DNA from: Gnetum montanum
Taxonomy: Eukaryota > Streptophyta > Gnetopsida > Gnetales > Gnetaceae
Length of the DNA: 29,891 bases
Assembly (NCBI GenBank): GCA_015680685.1
Contig: MNCI01022408.1
Coordinates: forward strand, 907,922-937,812
Direction of reading: 5' to 3'
Below the pieces are notes generated by a model that ran no database searches, was not told where the DNA came from, and worked only from the letters and a program-made list of their open reading frames with translations. Numbering within the stretch: position 1 is the first letter of the stretch; each line of letters opens with the position of its first letter. Of the stretch, positions 10,153 through 18,991 are shown one piece after another. The position numbers and the translations under genes are program-made.

Positions 10153-10440
10153 GATAAAATTTTCAAATTTCTTTAGTAGACTAAATCTCTTCAGCAATAA
10201 ATCCTCACTCATAAAATATCAATCAATCCAGCTTGTCTCTACCTGCCCTTCATACTGTCTTAGATCAAATCAATGTTAAAACCCTAATGATAGAAATCCC
10301 CCATACTAAAACCCTTATTGCCAAATCCCTTACTACCTTGGTTCAATGTTGAATCCCTCACTACTGAAACCCTTGCCACTAGCACACTTTCCCATCAATA
10401 ATAATCTTCTTTTATGTATGAGTTTGAGTCTATCATTATT
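10153..10440. other. Possible LINE 5' UTR / junction between two LINEs
   Basis: No ORF is seen. On the minus strand this would be the 5' UTR of the RTE-like LINE. On the plus strand it precedes the first recognisable ORF1 residues of the L1-type LINE. The two elements lie head to head and their exact boundary cannot be placed without other copies. Confidence 0.4.
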
Positions 10441-11308
10441 GATCTTACATCACAATATGTTTTTGTTCATATATTAGGTTATCTACCTCATAGCGGGAGC
10501 TACACTTTGCAACTAAATAATTACTACAGGAGCATAATATTAAGGTTGTTTATGTTGAGTACTCCTCTTATTTCTTTTTGCTTATTGAATTAGACAATGC
10601 TTCAATGGTACAACATGCCCTAGATATTAGACCTTTGACACATAAGTATATTATTTTGAATTTTTGCAAGTGGACTTCAGATATTAATGTATATTTTAAA
10701 GAGTAGTACATGGTTTCATATTTTGTCAAGATCATCAATCTCCCTTTAATTTTTATGGGGTTGAACAACAAATTCTTACCTATCTTGGACTGTTAAAACA
10801 TATAGAATTTACTTCTACTCAATATGGTTTACGAGGAAAATAATTCATCGAAATACATCTTTGTAACTCTAGAAAGAAATTTGTGTTACAAGCAAATAGG
10901 AAGAACTACTTTTAGTTATTTATTATAATCTTTCTCATTCATGCAAGTTTTGTCATTATGAAAGGCATGTATTCAATGCTTGTCCTTTTTCGATCAATAA
11001 AAAGGAAGTAAAGGAGAAAAAAAATAAGTTGAAATGTAAAGGATAACTTATAAACGTAGAAAAACAAAAGCATATTTAAAAATCTATGAACATTTTTTAT
11101 TTTGTTTCAAAAAAATGCTTAAAAGTCTACTAAAGATATGCAAAAAATTAATAATTCAAGTCCATCTTCATTTATTAAGAAGGTTTGGTTATAGTACACT
11201 ATCAAATAATCATGTTCAAAAGTAAACTATGATTGATGCAGAGTGTTTTCTACATGTGGTTTCTTGTAAATGATAGTACATTGGTAATCATGATTTTTCT
11301 TAGCCCGT
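10440..11308 (+). pseudogene. L1-type LINE ORF1 with CCHC zinc knuckle, decayed (5' part)
   Basis: The plus strand reads a DUF4283-like region. FLLIELDNASMVQHAL and LNFCKWTSDINVYF (about 10575-10705) correspond to the FxFxxxxDxxxVL and MRVFKWTPDF parts of plant L1 ORF1. It is followed by LPLIFMGLNNKFLPIL. In a shifted frame CKFCHYERHVFNAC (10942-10983) is a perfect CX2CX4HX4C zinc knuckle. This ORF1 binds LINE RNA. Stops and frameshifts are present. The Lys-rich continuation stops at 11308, where the LTR element is inserted, and the L1 resumes at 18992. Identification is by motif memory; the zinc-knuckle spacing is directly visible. Confidence 0.6.
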
Positions 11309-12068
11309 TGATGAGTGGCGAGGTATCCCTACACTCAACCATACGAATACAAGCGTTTCACGCACGATCTGGAAGAACTCCAAGGACCAAGTGCATATGC
11401 ACCTTAATGGAACACTAAGGGTTAATCAATCATTGTCTTCCCAAACTTACTTGTATTGTTACGGTTGTATGGTTAAGTAAGCTTGAGGTATATGATTTTT
11501 ATAGCTTTTGTATTTTTTATGTCTTCTGCTAATAAAGGAGAGGGCAAGAGAACTAAGTGGCTAACTTACATTAAATATTCATTAACTAGTTTCTAAATGT
11601 TCCTAACACTAGTATCCGTTCCCACTTGCCGTACACATCCTGAACCAATGCAATGCTGCTGGGGTTACCAAACGTTAATCGTTACTGGGTTACCAAGTGC
11701 TACACGCATGCTTGAAGCGGTCGTACTGAGTGTATTTAACTAAGGGGGTTGAAGGTTGAGAGAGATATTAATTAACTAGGAAAGCGTTAAACAATCATTA
11801 ATTACTAATTAGCTTAATCTGTATGCTGCAAGGTTTATCATAAAGTTCGTGTTTATTGCCGTACACAAAATTGTGCTCAGGTACAAATCGCTCAAATAAA
11901 GATCCGTTCACTCTATGACTCCTACTGTAGGCACACAGAAATAATTCTAACTCTAGAATGAATAAACTACAAGAATCTGGCTAAGGGTCTAATTCTAACT
12001 ATCTGGAACCAAGGGCGCTGCCTCTTATTTATAGAAGATGAGGCAAGATGTGATATCGCAGTTCATCA
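11309..12068 (-). repeat. 3' LTR of element A/B (760 bp)
   Basis: Starts TGATGAGTGGCG and ends GTTCATCA on the plus strand. It aligns along its length with 18210-18991 and 26640-27421, but is 22 bp shorter, having lost the palindromic segment near the right end that both others keep. The minus-strand TATAAAT is at 12033-12027. The PPT lies just right of it, which makes it the 3' LTR. Confidence 0.9.
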
Positions 12069-12082
12069 TGCCCCCATGAATG
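12069..12082 (-). other. Polypurine tract of element A/B
   Basis: Directly abutting the 3' LTR, the minus strand reads CATGGGGGCA before TGATGA. The G5 tract is the RNase-H-resistant primer for plus-strand DNA. The same tract borders the 3' LTRs at 27422 and, as CATGGGAGTA, at 21978. Confidence 0.75.
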
Positions 12083-12270
12083 AATGAAAACTCGTCCTCG
12101 AGTTCCTTACAAAATATTGGGAAGGCATGGGATTATTGACTTGAATGACAACTAATGGTGAATGGGATGACATGTGAACGGATCAACATTATAGTACATG
12201 ACAACATTAGTGTTCATGACTACAAGAGTGAACACTATACACAATTGACATCCAACCTTATTTGGCAGCT

Positions 12271-12295
12271 GAGAGAGAAGAGAGAGAGAGAGAAA
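12271..12295. repeat. GA microsatellite in element spacer
   Basis: GAGAGAGAAGAGAGAGAGAGAGAA. The homologous position in element C (27623-27650) has a longer GA tract, so the microsatellite was present in the family ancestor and has changed length. Confidence 0.85.
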
Positions 12296-13767
12296 AGGAG
12301 AAGATGTGTTGCTGCCGATGCCAAGATTGCACCTTCCGTTGTCCATCCATGGCCGCACCATCAATCTTGTTCCTTGCACAACTGTTCCAACACTAGTCCA
12401 TCTTGAGTGTTTCCTCTAGGTCCATTCCATTACTGTATGATTGCCATTTGCACATACAACATAGTCACATATGAGCAAGGATAAGTAAATCACAATACAG
12501 TTGATACCTTGCCTTGATGTAAGGTCCATTGGCTGAGTTGTGATATGGCCAATACGGATTCTAGAGATATAACACGAGTGACTACCCAAGGTGTAGGGGT
12601 TAGGAAAAATTGAAAAAATTAGACTAGGGCCCCCATGACTAAGAGCGATCCTCCGATAGCGATAGAATGGAAAAAGATAAGGAATAAGAAAGATGGAGAA
12701 AAAGAAACAATGGCAACGTTGATAAAATGGATGTCAGAGATGGAAATGAACAAAACAAATGTTGATTGCGGAAATGTTTAAGGGAAAGAAGTTAACTGAT
12801 GCACCAAACAGGAATGCTAGTGGGTCCTCCCCAAAGTAGGCTCATGCCCTTTATGCCCTAAAAAATCCACATTCAAAGAGTCCACAGGCTTTGGAAATGT
12901 CGTTTGGAAGCAAGAGTTAAAGTCTTAACCACAAGAATTCACCAAAGAGAAAACAATGCATCAACAAAAATATAGACTACTGATACAACTGGCAATGAAG
13001 TGGGAAATGAAGAAAGAATGATGGGGAGAAGAGAATGGAATGGAGTCCAAAGAACAAGGTGGTGTACAACCCCTTGTGTATTTATGGTTAATGTGATTGA
13101 GTAGATCTCATTCCAAATCCAACCTCAAACAATCCACATCAAGTGACTTCGCATTAATACACTTGGCCAAGCCATCCAATTGAAGTAACAAGAATGCTTC
13201 CGCCAAAGAGTCAACACCATTCCGAGGAAAATGAGAAAGGGAGAAGTAGGAAGTGAGAAAGGACCTTAGTTAGAGGGAACATGTTTGTTTAGTTCCATAG
13301 CCAGTGCTTGTAGCCCAGATGATTATTTTGTCTAAGGGGTGTGCTTTGAATTCTCACTGTTTTTTTTTGCATGAGAACCACACCATGCAAAGACTTATTT
13401 TTATTGTGCTCAGCTTCTCGATAATGGAGCAATGTCCAAGCACCCAAGAGAATAGCCAACAAAAAATGCATCAAATCCATTTGAAGTCACACCCTTTTCA
13501 GGCATTGAGTCCTTCCTTAGTTTGAGAAATGCCCAGTCACCAATTCGTTAATAGTTTTATTATTAGAGAAGGGGACTGTACAATTCCAAGCTAAGAGAGA
13601 TCATAGAAATTCATGGCTGCATGGATGACATGGACTCATTGCCTGTTATATCAAAAGAACCATACCTTAGTATCAACATCATAACTCAAAGGTAAAAATC
13701 AAACATTAGCAATCAATGGAATACAGTTCATACCACCATCATGAGCACTTATTTGGTGATGAATCTA

Positions 13768-13960
13768 ACAAAACAAAAACAACAAACAAAAACAAAAAAG
13801 AAAACAAAAACAAAAACAAAACAAAAAAATAAACAGTCACACAAAGAAATGAGAAAGTATAACGATGTTGCAAAACAAAAACAAGAAAAATTAAAGAAAT
13901 TTGTAAAACAAAAATGTGTAAAGAAAAAACTTAAAAAGGAACTGAGGGCCTCAAATGGTT
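13768..13960. repeat. AAAAC-rich low-complexity tract
   Basis: Degenerate (AAAAC)n/(CAAAAA)n on the plus strand, densest at 13770-13830. It creates an apparent Lys/Gln-rich open frame on the plus strand that is a composition artefact. It lies in the element spacer near the junction that replaced RNase H and integrase. Confidence 0.75.
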
Positions 13961-14059
13961 AGCAGAGGTGGCCGTCTCCCCCATGACTAAGTTGGAAGGA
14001 GGAGATCCGAAATAGTGAGAAAGGTTGTCCCCTATTAGAGGTATTATGTGCACTAGCCA

Positions 14060-14850
14060 TTCTATATAGTAGCCAGTGTGTCCAAGGAATGATCAAATGT
14101 CTTTGATAGTTTCCGATTGATGGGTGATTCCTTGGATAACCGTAATTTTATCTGGGTCTACCTCTATTCCTGCATGTGAAACCTTATGCCCAAGTACTAT
14201 GCCTTCTTGGACCATTAAATGGCTTTTCTGCCAATTGAGCCTTAGATTGGTTTCTATGCATCTTTTTAGTACTTGCTCTAATTGGTCCAAGGCTTGATCA
14301 AAACTTGTTCCATAGGTGGAGAAGTCATCCATAAAGAATTCCACTCCGTTCCCTATTTGCTATTGGAATATGCTTAGAACTAGGCGTTGAAACATGGCAG
14401 GAGCATAACACAAGCCAAACAACATTTGTTTATATGTAAACGTTCCCCAAGGACTGGTGAACGTTGTCTTGGCTTGGTCTTCTGGGGCTATCTATATTTG
14501 GTTGTATCTGCTATAGCCATCTAGAAAACTGTAATAGTGATGCTCTGCTATGGTGTCTAAGACTTGGTCAAAGAATGGCAACAAAAAGTGATCCTTAAAT
14601 GTTGCCATGTTCAGCAGCCTAAAATCTATGCACATCTTCCATTTGCCTTCCTTTTTAGGCACAATTACCAGAGGGATAACCCATTCACTATTAGCGATGG
14701 GATATATGAACCCAGCCTTAAGAAGCTATTCTATTTCATCTTTTACTACTTGCTTCAATTTTGGGTTCAATTGTCTCTGCGGTTGTTTTCGAGGTTTCAT
14801 GGAGGGGTCAGTGTAAATCCTATGCTGGCATAACTTAGGATCTATTCCAG
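14060..14850 (-). pseudogene. Ty3/gypsy reverse transcriptase, truncated and broken
   Basis: Copies element RNA into DNA. The minus strand shows, in order, LLKAGFIYPIANSEWVIPLV and VPKKEGKWKMCIDFRLLN (14745-14620), YYSFLDGYSRYNQI with the first catalytic Asp (about 14545-14500), KTTFTSPWGTFTYKQMLFGL (about 14485-14425), PAMFQRLVLSIF, FFMDDFSTYG with the catalytic Asp pair (14341-14312), and LRLNWQKSHLMVQEGIVLGH. It reaches the usual FLGHTGYY motif near 14070, after which similarity ends. RNase H and integrase are therefore absent. Stops occur at Gln-type positions, for example NQI(stop)IAPED and FQ(stop)QIG, as expected from CAG-to-TAG. The longest open piece is 14344-14093. Confidence 0.88.
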
Positions 14851-15194
14851 TTAAATCGAGATATGACCAAGCAAAGGCTTTTGACCACTTTTTTTATTAC
14901 TTTCAGCAGTCTTCCTTTTTATTTGGAAGCAAGTCTTGCATTAATGATTACCGATTTTCCATTTTAAAGAATCATATATTCTAGACTAGTGGGTAATGGT
15001 TTCAATTCTAGGGGCTCTTGTTTGAATTTTTTAGGAATTTCCAACTTCCCCTAGTTGATGTTTTCAAGGTTAAGGCTTGGAAGTTGGCATCGGACTTGCT
15101 CTAGTGCGTCTATGCTTTCGATGTAAGCACAAGTTATTCCCTCAGTTAGTTCCATGCACATTAGTCAGTTTCTCTCTTGATTAGCTATTAGCCA

Positions 15195-15790
15195 CTAGGT
15201 GTCTTCTTGTCGTGTGGCTGCTACATACAGACACTTTTGTATGTTAATGTTTTGTGCACACCGGTTGCATGCAAGCAATGCTAAACTTTGCACAACCCAT
15301 GATCTTTGCATGCAATTGCACCATGTATTACTGTATGCGATGCATGGAACCTTCTTCTTCTCAATCTTTCCAAAAGTGTTCTCCTTGGATATTTCCAAGG
15401 AAAGATCGCAGATTCCTAGGTGTGCATCTATAGTACGTAGCCATGCCCTTCCCATTATTATTGGGAAGTCCCTTTTATCATTATTCACTTATATCACTAG
15501 GAAAGTAGCTCGGTATGAGCACCCACACATAGTGATGACGATGTCCTCCACCAGTCCCAAGGGAATAGTGATGGACTAGTCTGCCAGCTCTAGGCGAATA
15601 TTGCTCTTCTTTAATGGAGGTAGGTTCCAGGCTTTGTACATTTCTTACGATATTAAGTTGACTCTAGAACCTAAATCTAGAAGAGCTTTGCATTGCTCAT
15701 TCCTAGTCATTTGGAGATGGATTAGAGAGCTTCCAGGATTAGAGAATTTTTTGGGAAGGTGGCCAAACTTGATCCAGTCAGTAACGACAT
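15195..15790 (-). pseudogene. Retrotransposon aspartic protease region, broken
   Basis: Cleaves the gag-pol polyprotein. The minus strand reads LPKKFSNPGS, then KALLDLGSRVNLIS (about 15690-15648), where DLG replaces the usual D(T/S)G active site, as is typical of Athila/Tat relatives. A TAA at 15647-15645, probably from CAA, interrupts it. The continuation reads KAWNLPPLKKSNIRLELADQ, GLVEDIVI and FPIIMGRAWLRT (about 15465-15430), the C-terminal ILGR motif of retropepsins. The frame is otherwise well kept, although another stop precedes the NNDKRD segment. Between it and the RT (15195-14850) no further domain is recognised. Confidence 0.75.
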
Positions 15791-15989
15791 GTGTTAACAT
15801 GACCGTATGCGTTGAGCTTGGTGTTTGGTTTGAAGGGAGCTCTGAAGCTCTATTTGATGGGGAGGCATTTCGAGGTTCAATTGCTTGTGGTTGTAAGGGC
15901 TTGGTTGGACTATTGGTTTTGAAGAAAGGTGTTTTCTTCATATGGTTGTTAGAACCAATAGTGGGTTGAGGATTTACAACCCTTGTGGC

Positions 15990-18065
15990 ATTACGTTGCT
16001 GTGGTTGAGTAGAGAGTTCCCCTTGCATTGCTGGAGCAAGTGGTAATGGAGCTATTGCTGCAAGAGCTACGGATGGATTTGAAGGATGGTATATTTGTGG
16101 GTTATCTCCCATAGGAGAAGGAGTTCTATAATACTCATGGGCTTGGTAGTGATGTTGTGGTGTAACGTGACTAACAAAGTCACGTGGAGAGATTGGATGC
16201 TGCACGTAGTAGCCATATGGGTCAGGTTGTCGATATGGGTATTGTTGCCTTGGTGGTGGCATCCCCCATGATTGCAGGTATTGCCACTAGTGATGTTGCT
16301 CAGTGGGTTGTGGTGGAGTTCCACCTGGATAATATGTTGAAGGTTGGGCTCCCTAGACTCCTCTACAATTTTAAGAATAGTTTCAAACCTACTATCCAGG
16401 GAGTCCCACATTTGGTCTACCTTTGCCGATACTTCTGTTGTTAACTTTTGGAGAGGCAAAGTTTTCCTATTCACCATCTCTTCGAGTGGTGACTCTTCTT
16501 CCTCCTCACAAAATCTCACTCCCTATTTTCGGAGGGAAGGATATTGGTTGTATTCCTTCACACTTTCTCTCTTTCGTAACTCACCTTCTTCTTTGGCAAC
16601 TTGCTCTAGTAGTCTATGAATTTGATGAGACCTAAGCTCCGATAACCTTCCTTTGGCATACATCCCAAGTGTTCTTCTTGTTTTATGCCTAAGTCCATCC
16701 ATGAAATGGCATAGTTGATCCTGCTACGAATAACCATGGCTAGGGCAACAATGTAACAGTGCGTAATAGCGGCCCATGGCAGCATCCAAGGGTTCATGAT
16801 TTCCTTGCTTCCATCCTTGGATTTGCTTTCGCAGGTTAGATACTCAGGAGTACATTTGGTACTTATCACTAAATAGTTCTAACATTGTACTCCACCTCCG
16901 AATGGATTCCGGTTCTAAGGACCAGTACCAAATTTCAGCTTCTTTCACTAGTGTCCTTGGGAACAACTTCAATTTTTGCCATTCGTTTTCTACGTTTTGC
17001 AAGGCACATGCATCGTGGAATGCTTGTAAATGATTTTGATGATCAGCGTTGTATCCTGCTTCAAATCGTGGGATGTTGTTCATGTCTAACCTCTTGATCC
17101 TACTATCCCTTGGTGCCTTGTTGGAACTCTTATGGCCTCTGTTATATCTAGCATGCTTTTAGTTGCGAGTAGGCATTCTTCGTGATCGTCTCGTTCATAG
17201 CGTCTATGGTGTCTATGCAGTTCCCTAATCTCCCTTCTTCTATGCCTTGATTCTATAGAGTGCCCTCATCCTCATTCTCGACTATCTCGTCGATGACTTT
17301 CACATCGTTTCCCCTTATCCTCACGATTGGTTTTCCTATGACTACATCTGGACACTGAAGGAAAGGGTGAAGATGACGATGAAGGTGAAGAAGAAGGAGA
17401 ACCATCGCCATGACAGTGTTTTCTACCTTCTTTTCTGTGGTCTCGGCCTCGATCGTGATCACGATTAGAACGTCTACCCTTATCGTGTGTTTGTGTTCCT
17501 CGTTGAACACTTCATGTTCATGGGTATCAGAACCAGGGCTCTGAATAGTGGAGTGGAGGTTCTGATACAATACCTCCTGACCAATGTCAAGAAGAGAAAC
17601 ATCATTTTGTGGGAAACTTGTTGAAGCAGGTTTACCATCCTCAATTTCGCTCAAAACATGCGGTGCGTCATGGGGCCATTTACCCTTCAAAGATGTATGG
17701 TATCTTTCTTGTCGCAGGTCCCTTTGATGTTGTGCTTCTATGGGATGATAGTCCCTTGAGTCATGATTGCATGCAACATATTCCATGTATAAAAGCGGCA
17801 TGTCTATTCATGTGAGAGCACCAAGGAGCATGTTGGGAACTGATTGGTCTGGATGCAACACTATGTTACCCTCCAAGTCTCTCCAACGCAGTTGTTCGTC
17901 TTGGTGGAGAATAAAGGTGAAATTGGGTACATACTCATCGGGATGAGTATATACCACATGAAACCATTGAGGAACTAGTGGATCTTGGTTATGTGTATTA
18001 CACTGTCGACTGCCTCTTGTGTTAGTCCTAGGAGGTGAAGTGCTCTTATGCGAAGAAGACGACAT
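15990..18065 (-). pseudogene. gag of element A/B, broken
   Basis: The structural capsid polyprotein. The start is likely the ATG at 18065 (MSSSSHKSTSPPRTN), about 125 bp after the PBS. An N-terminal part of unknown fold (18065-17530) is followed by an Arg/Ser/His/Asp-rich stretch (about 17480-17150; RRSNRDHDRGRDHRKEGRKH). Then comes the retrotransposon gag (capsid) domain (17083-16700) with IPRFEAGYNADHQNHLQAFH, LFPRTLVKEAEIWYWSL and LLHCCPSHGY. A Glu-rich part (CEEEEESPLEEMVNR, about 16510) and a Pro/Gln/Tyr-rich linker (16262-16000) lead into the protease. No CCHC zinc knuckle is seen. Stops at 17808 (CGA-to-TGA type) and 17253 and several frameshifts break it. Gag and pol may have been one ORF. 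Confidence 0.78.
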
Positions 18066-18189
18066 CTTGTTTTTTTTGGTGTGCAGTGTACTGTTGTCTT
18101 GTCTTTTTTTGATTAACCCTAAGGGTTCATTCTGATGTTCCAACGATATGAATGATTTTCTATGATCTACGTAGCGCACAAACAACTAA

Positions 18190-18209
18190 GTCCCTAGGAA
18201 CAGCGCCAA
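18190..18209 (-). other. Primer-binding site, tRNA-Asp type
   Basis: Immediately inside the 5' LTR the minus strand reads TTGGCGCTGTTCCTAGGGA. This resembles the TGGCGCCGTTGCCGGGGA primer site known from Athila/Tat elements, with several substitutions. Abutting the LTR end, it fixes 18210-18991 as the 5' LTR and the element as minus-strand. Confidence 0.75.
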
Positions 18210-18916
18210 TGATGAGTGGCGAGATACCCCTACACTCAACCATACGAATATGAGCATTTCACGCACGATCTGGTTGAACTCCAAGGACCAAGTGCTTATG
18301 CACCTTAATGAAACACTCAGGGTTAATCAATTGTTATCTTCCCAAACTTACTTGTATTGTCATGGTTGTATGGTTAAGTAAGCTTGAGGTATATGATTTT
18401 TATAACTTTTGTATTTTTTATGTCTTCTGCTAATAAAGGAGAGGGAAAGAGAACTAAGTGGCTAACTTACATTAACTAGTTTCTAAATGTTCCTAACACC
18501 AATATCCATTCCCACTTTCTATACAAATCTTAAACCAATGCAACATTGCTGGGGTTACCAAACGCTAATCGTTACTGGGTTACCAAGCGCTACACGCATG
18601 CTCAAAGTGGTTGTACTGAGTGTATTTAACTAAGGGGGTTGAAGGTTGAGAGAGATATTAATTAACTAGGAAAGTGTTAAATAATCATTAATTACTAATT
18701 AGCTTAATCTGTATGCTGCAAGGTTTATCATAAAGTTCATCTTTATTGCCGTACACAAAATTGTGCTCAGGTACAAATCGCTCCAATAAAGATCCGTTCA
18801 CTCTATGACTCCTACTGCGGGCACACAAAAATAATTCTAACTCTGGAATGACTAAACTGCAAGAATCTGGCTAAGGGTCTAATTCTAACTATCTAGAACC
18901 AAGGGCACAACCTCTT

Positions 18917-18923
18917 ATTTATA
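18917..18923 (-). promoter_or_regulatory. TATA box in 5' LTR
   Basis: The minus strand reads CTATAAATAAGAGG. The same box is at 12033-12027 in the 3' LTR and 27353-27347 in element C, and a variant (CTATAAATGTGC) is at 21869-21863 in element D. Conservation at the same place in four LTRs supports it as the U3 promoter. Confidence 0.7.
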
Positions 18924-18960
18924 GAAGATGAGGCAGGACACGATATCGCGTGGTGGCTGT

Positions 18961-18980
18961 GATATTGCGTACGCAATATC
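18961..18980. repeat. Perfect 20-bp palindrome in LTR U3
   Basis: GATATTGCGTACGCAATATC equals its own reverse complement. It is 11 bp from the LTR terminus. The homologue in element C (27391-27410) is an imperfect version, and the 3' LTR of A/B has lost it. Confidence 0.9.
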
Positions 18981-18991
18981 GTGGTTCATCA

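Larger units (their letters stand above)
12083..14060 (-). other. Non-coding 3' spacer of element A/B
   Basis: No convincing ORF on the minus (element) strand. The segment 12083-13548 is matched closely by 27435-28948 in element C, and 12500-13530 is matched more distantly by 25150-26639 in element D, so it is family sequence. It holds a GA-rich microsatellite, an AAAAC-rich tract (13770-13960) and two further copies of the PPT-like string (12630-12640 and 13978-13988). The part 13549-14060 has no counterpart in element C, which is deleted there. Confidence 0.7.
11309..18991 (-). mobile_element. Ty3/gypsy (Athila/Tat-like) element A/B, internally deleted
   Basis: A minus-strand LTR retrotransposon with the 5' LTR at 18210-18991, then PBS, gag, protease, RT, a long non-coding spacer, the PPT and the 3' LTR at 11309-12068. 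The LTR ends TGATGA/TCATCA are inverted. RNase H and integrase are missing after about 14060. Assignment to the Athila/Tat (OTA) branch rests on the DLG-type protease, the pre-protease LPKKFSNPGS motif and the PBS type. Flanks are CCCGT (11304-11308) and CCTAT (18992-18996), compatible with a 5-bp target duplication altered by two transitions. The LTRs differ at very roughly 8-10% of positions by eye, so the insertion is old. It interrupts an L1 LINE. Confidence 0.85.
18210..18991 (-). repeat. 5' LTR of element A/B (782 bp)
   Basis: Plus-strand ends are TGATGAGTGGCG and GGTTCATCA. It aligns with the LTRs at 11309 and 26640 and shares its 782-bp length with the latter. It carries the promoter TATAAAT (minus, 18923-18917) and a perfect 20-bp palindrome at 18961-18980 near the U3 terminus. 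The PBS lies on its left. Confidence 0.9.

Noticed and set aside
12155-12406. Plus-strand ORF shared with 27508-27753
   Set aside because: It lies in the element spacer over a GA microsatellite. The two versions differ in length and composition at the C-terminus, with no domain and no coding-type substitution pattern visible.
13741-13962. Plus-strand Lys/Gln-rich ORF
   Set aside because: It is the translation of the AAAAC-rich low-complexity tract inside the element spacer, antisense to the element.
14564-14833. Plus-strand ORFs over the RT (and the matching one at 29150-29359)
   Set aside because: They are antisense to clear RT motifs on the minus strand and are conserved between copies only because the RT is.
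15601-15969. Plus-strand ORF of 122 codons
   Set aside because: It is antisense to the protease and Pro/Gln/Tyr-rich linker, which has a recognisable DLG motif on the minus strand.
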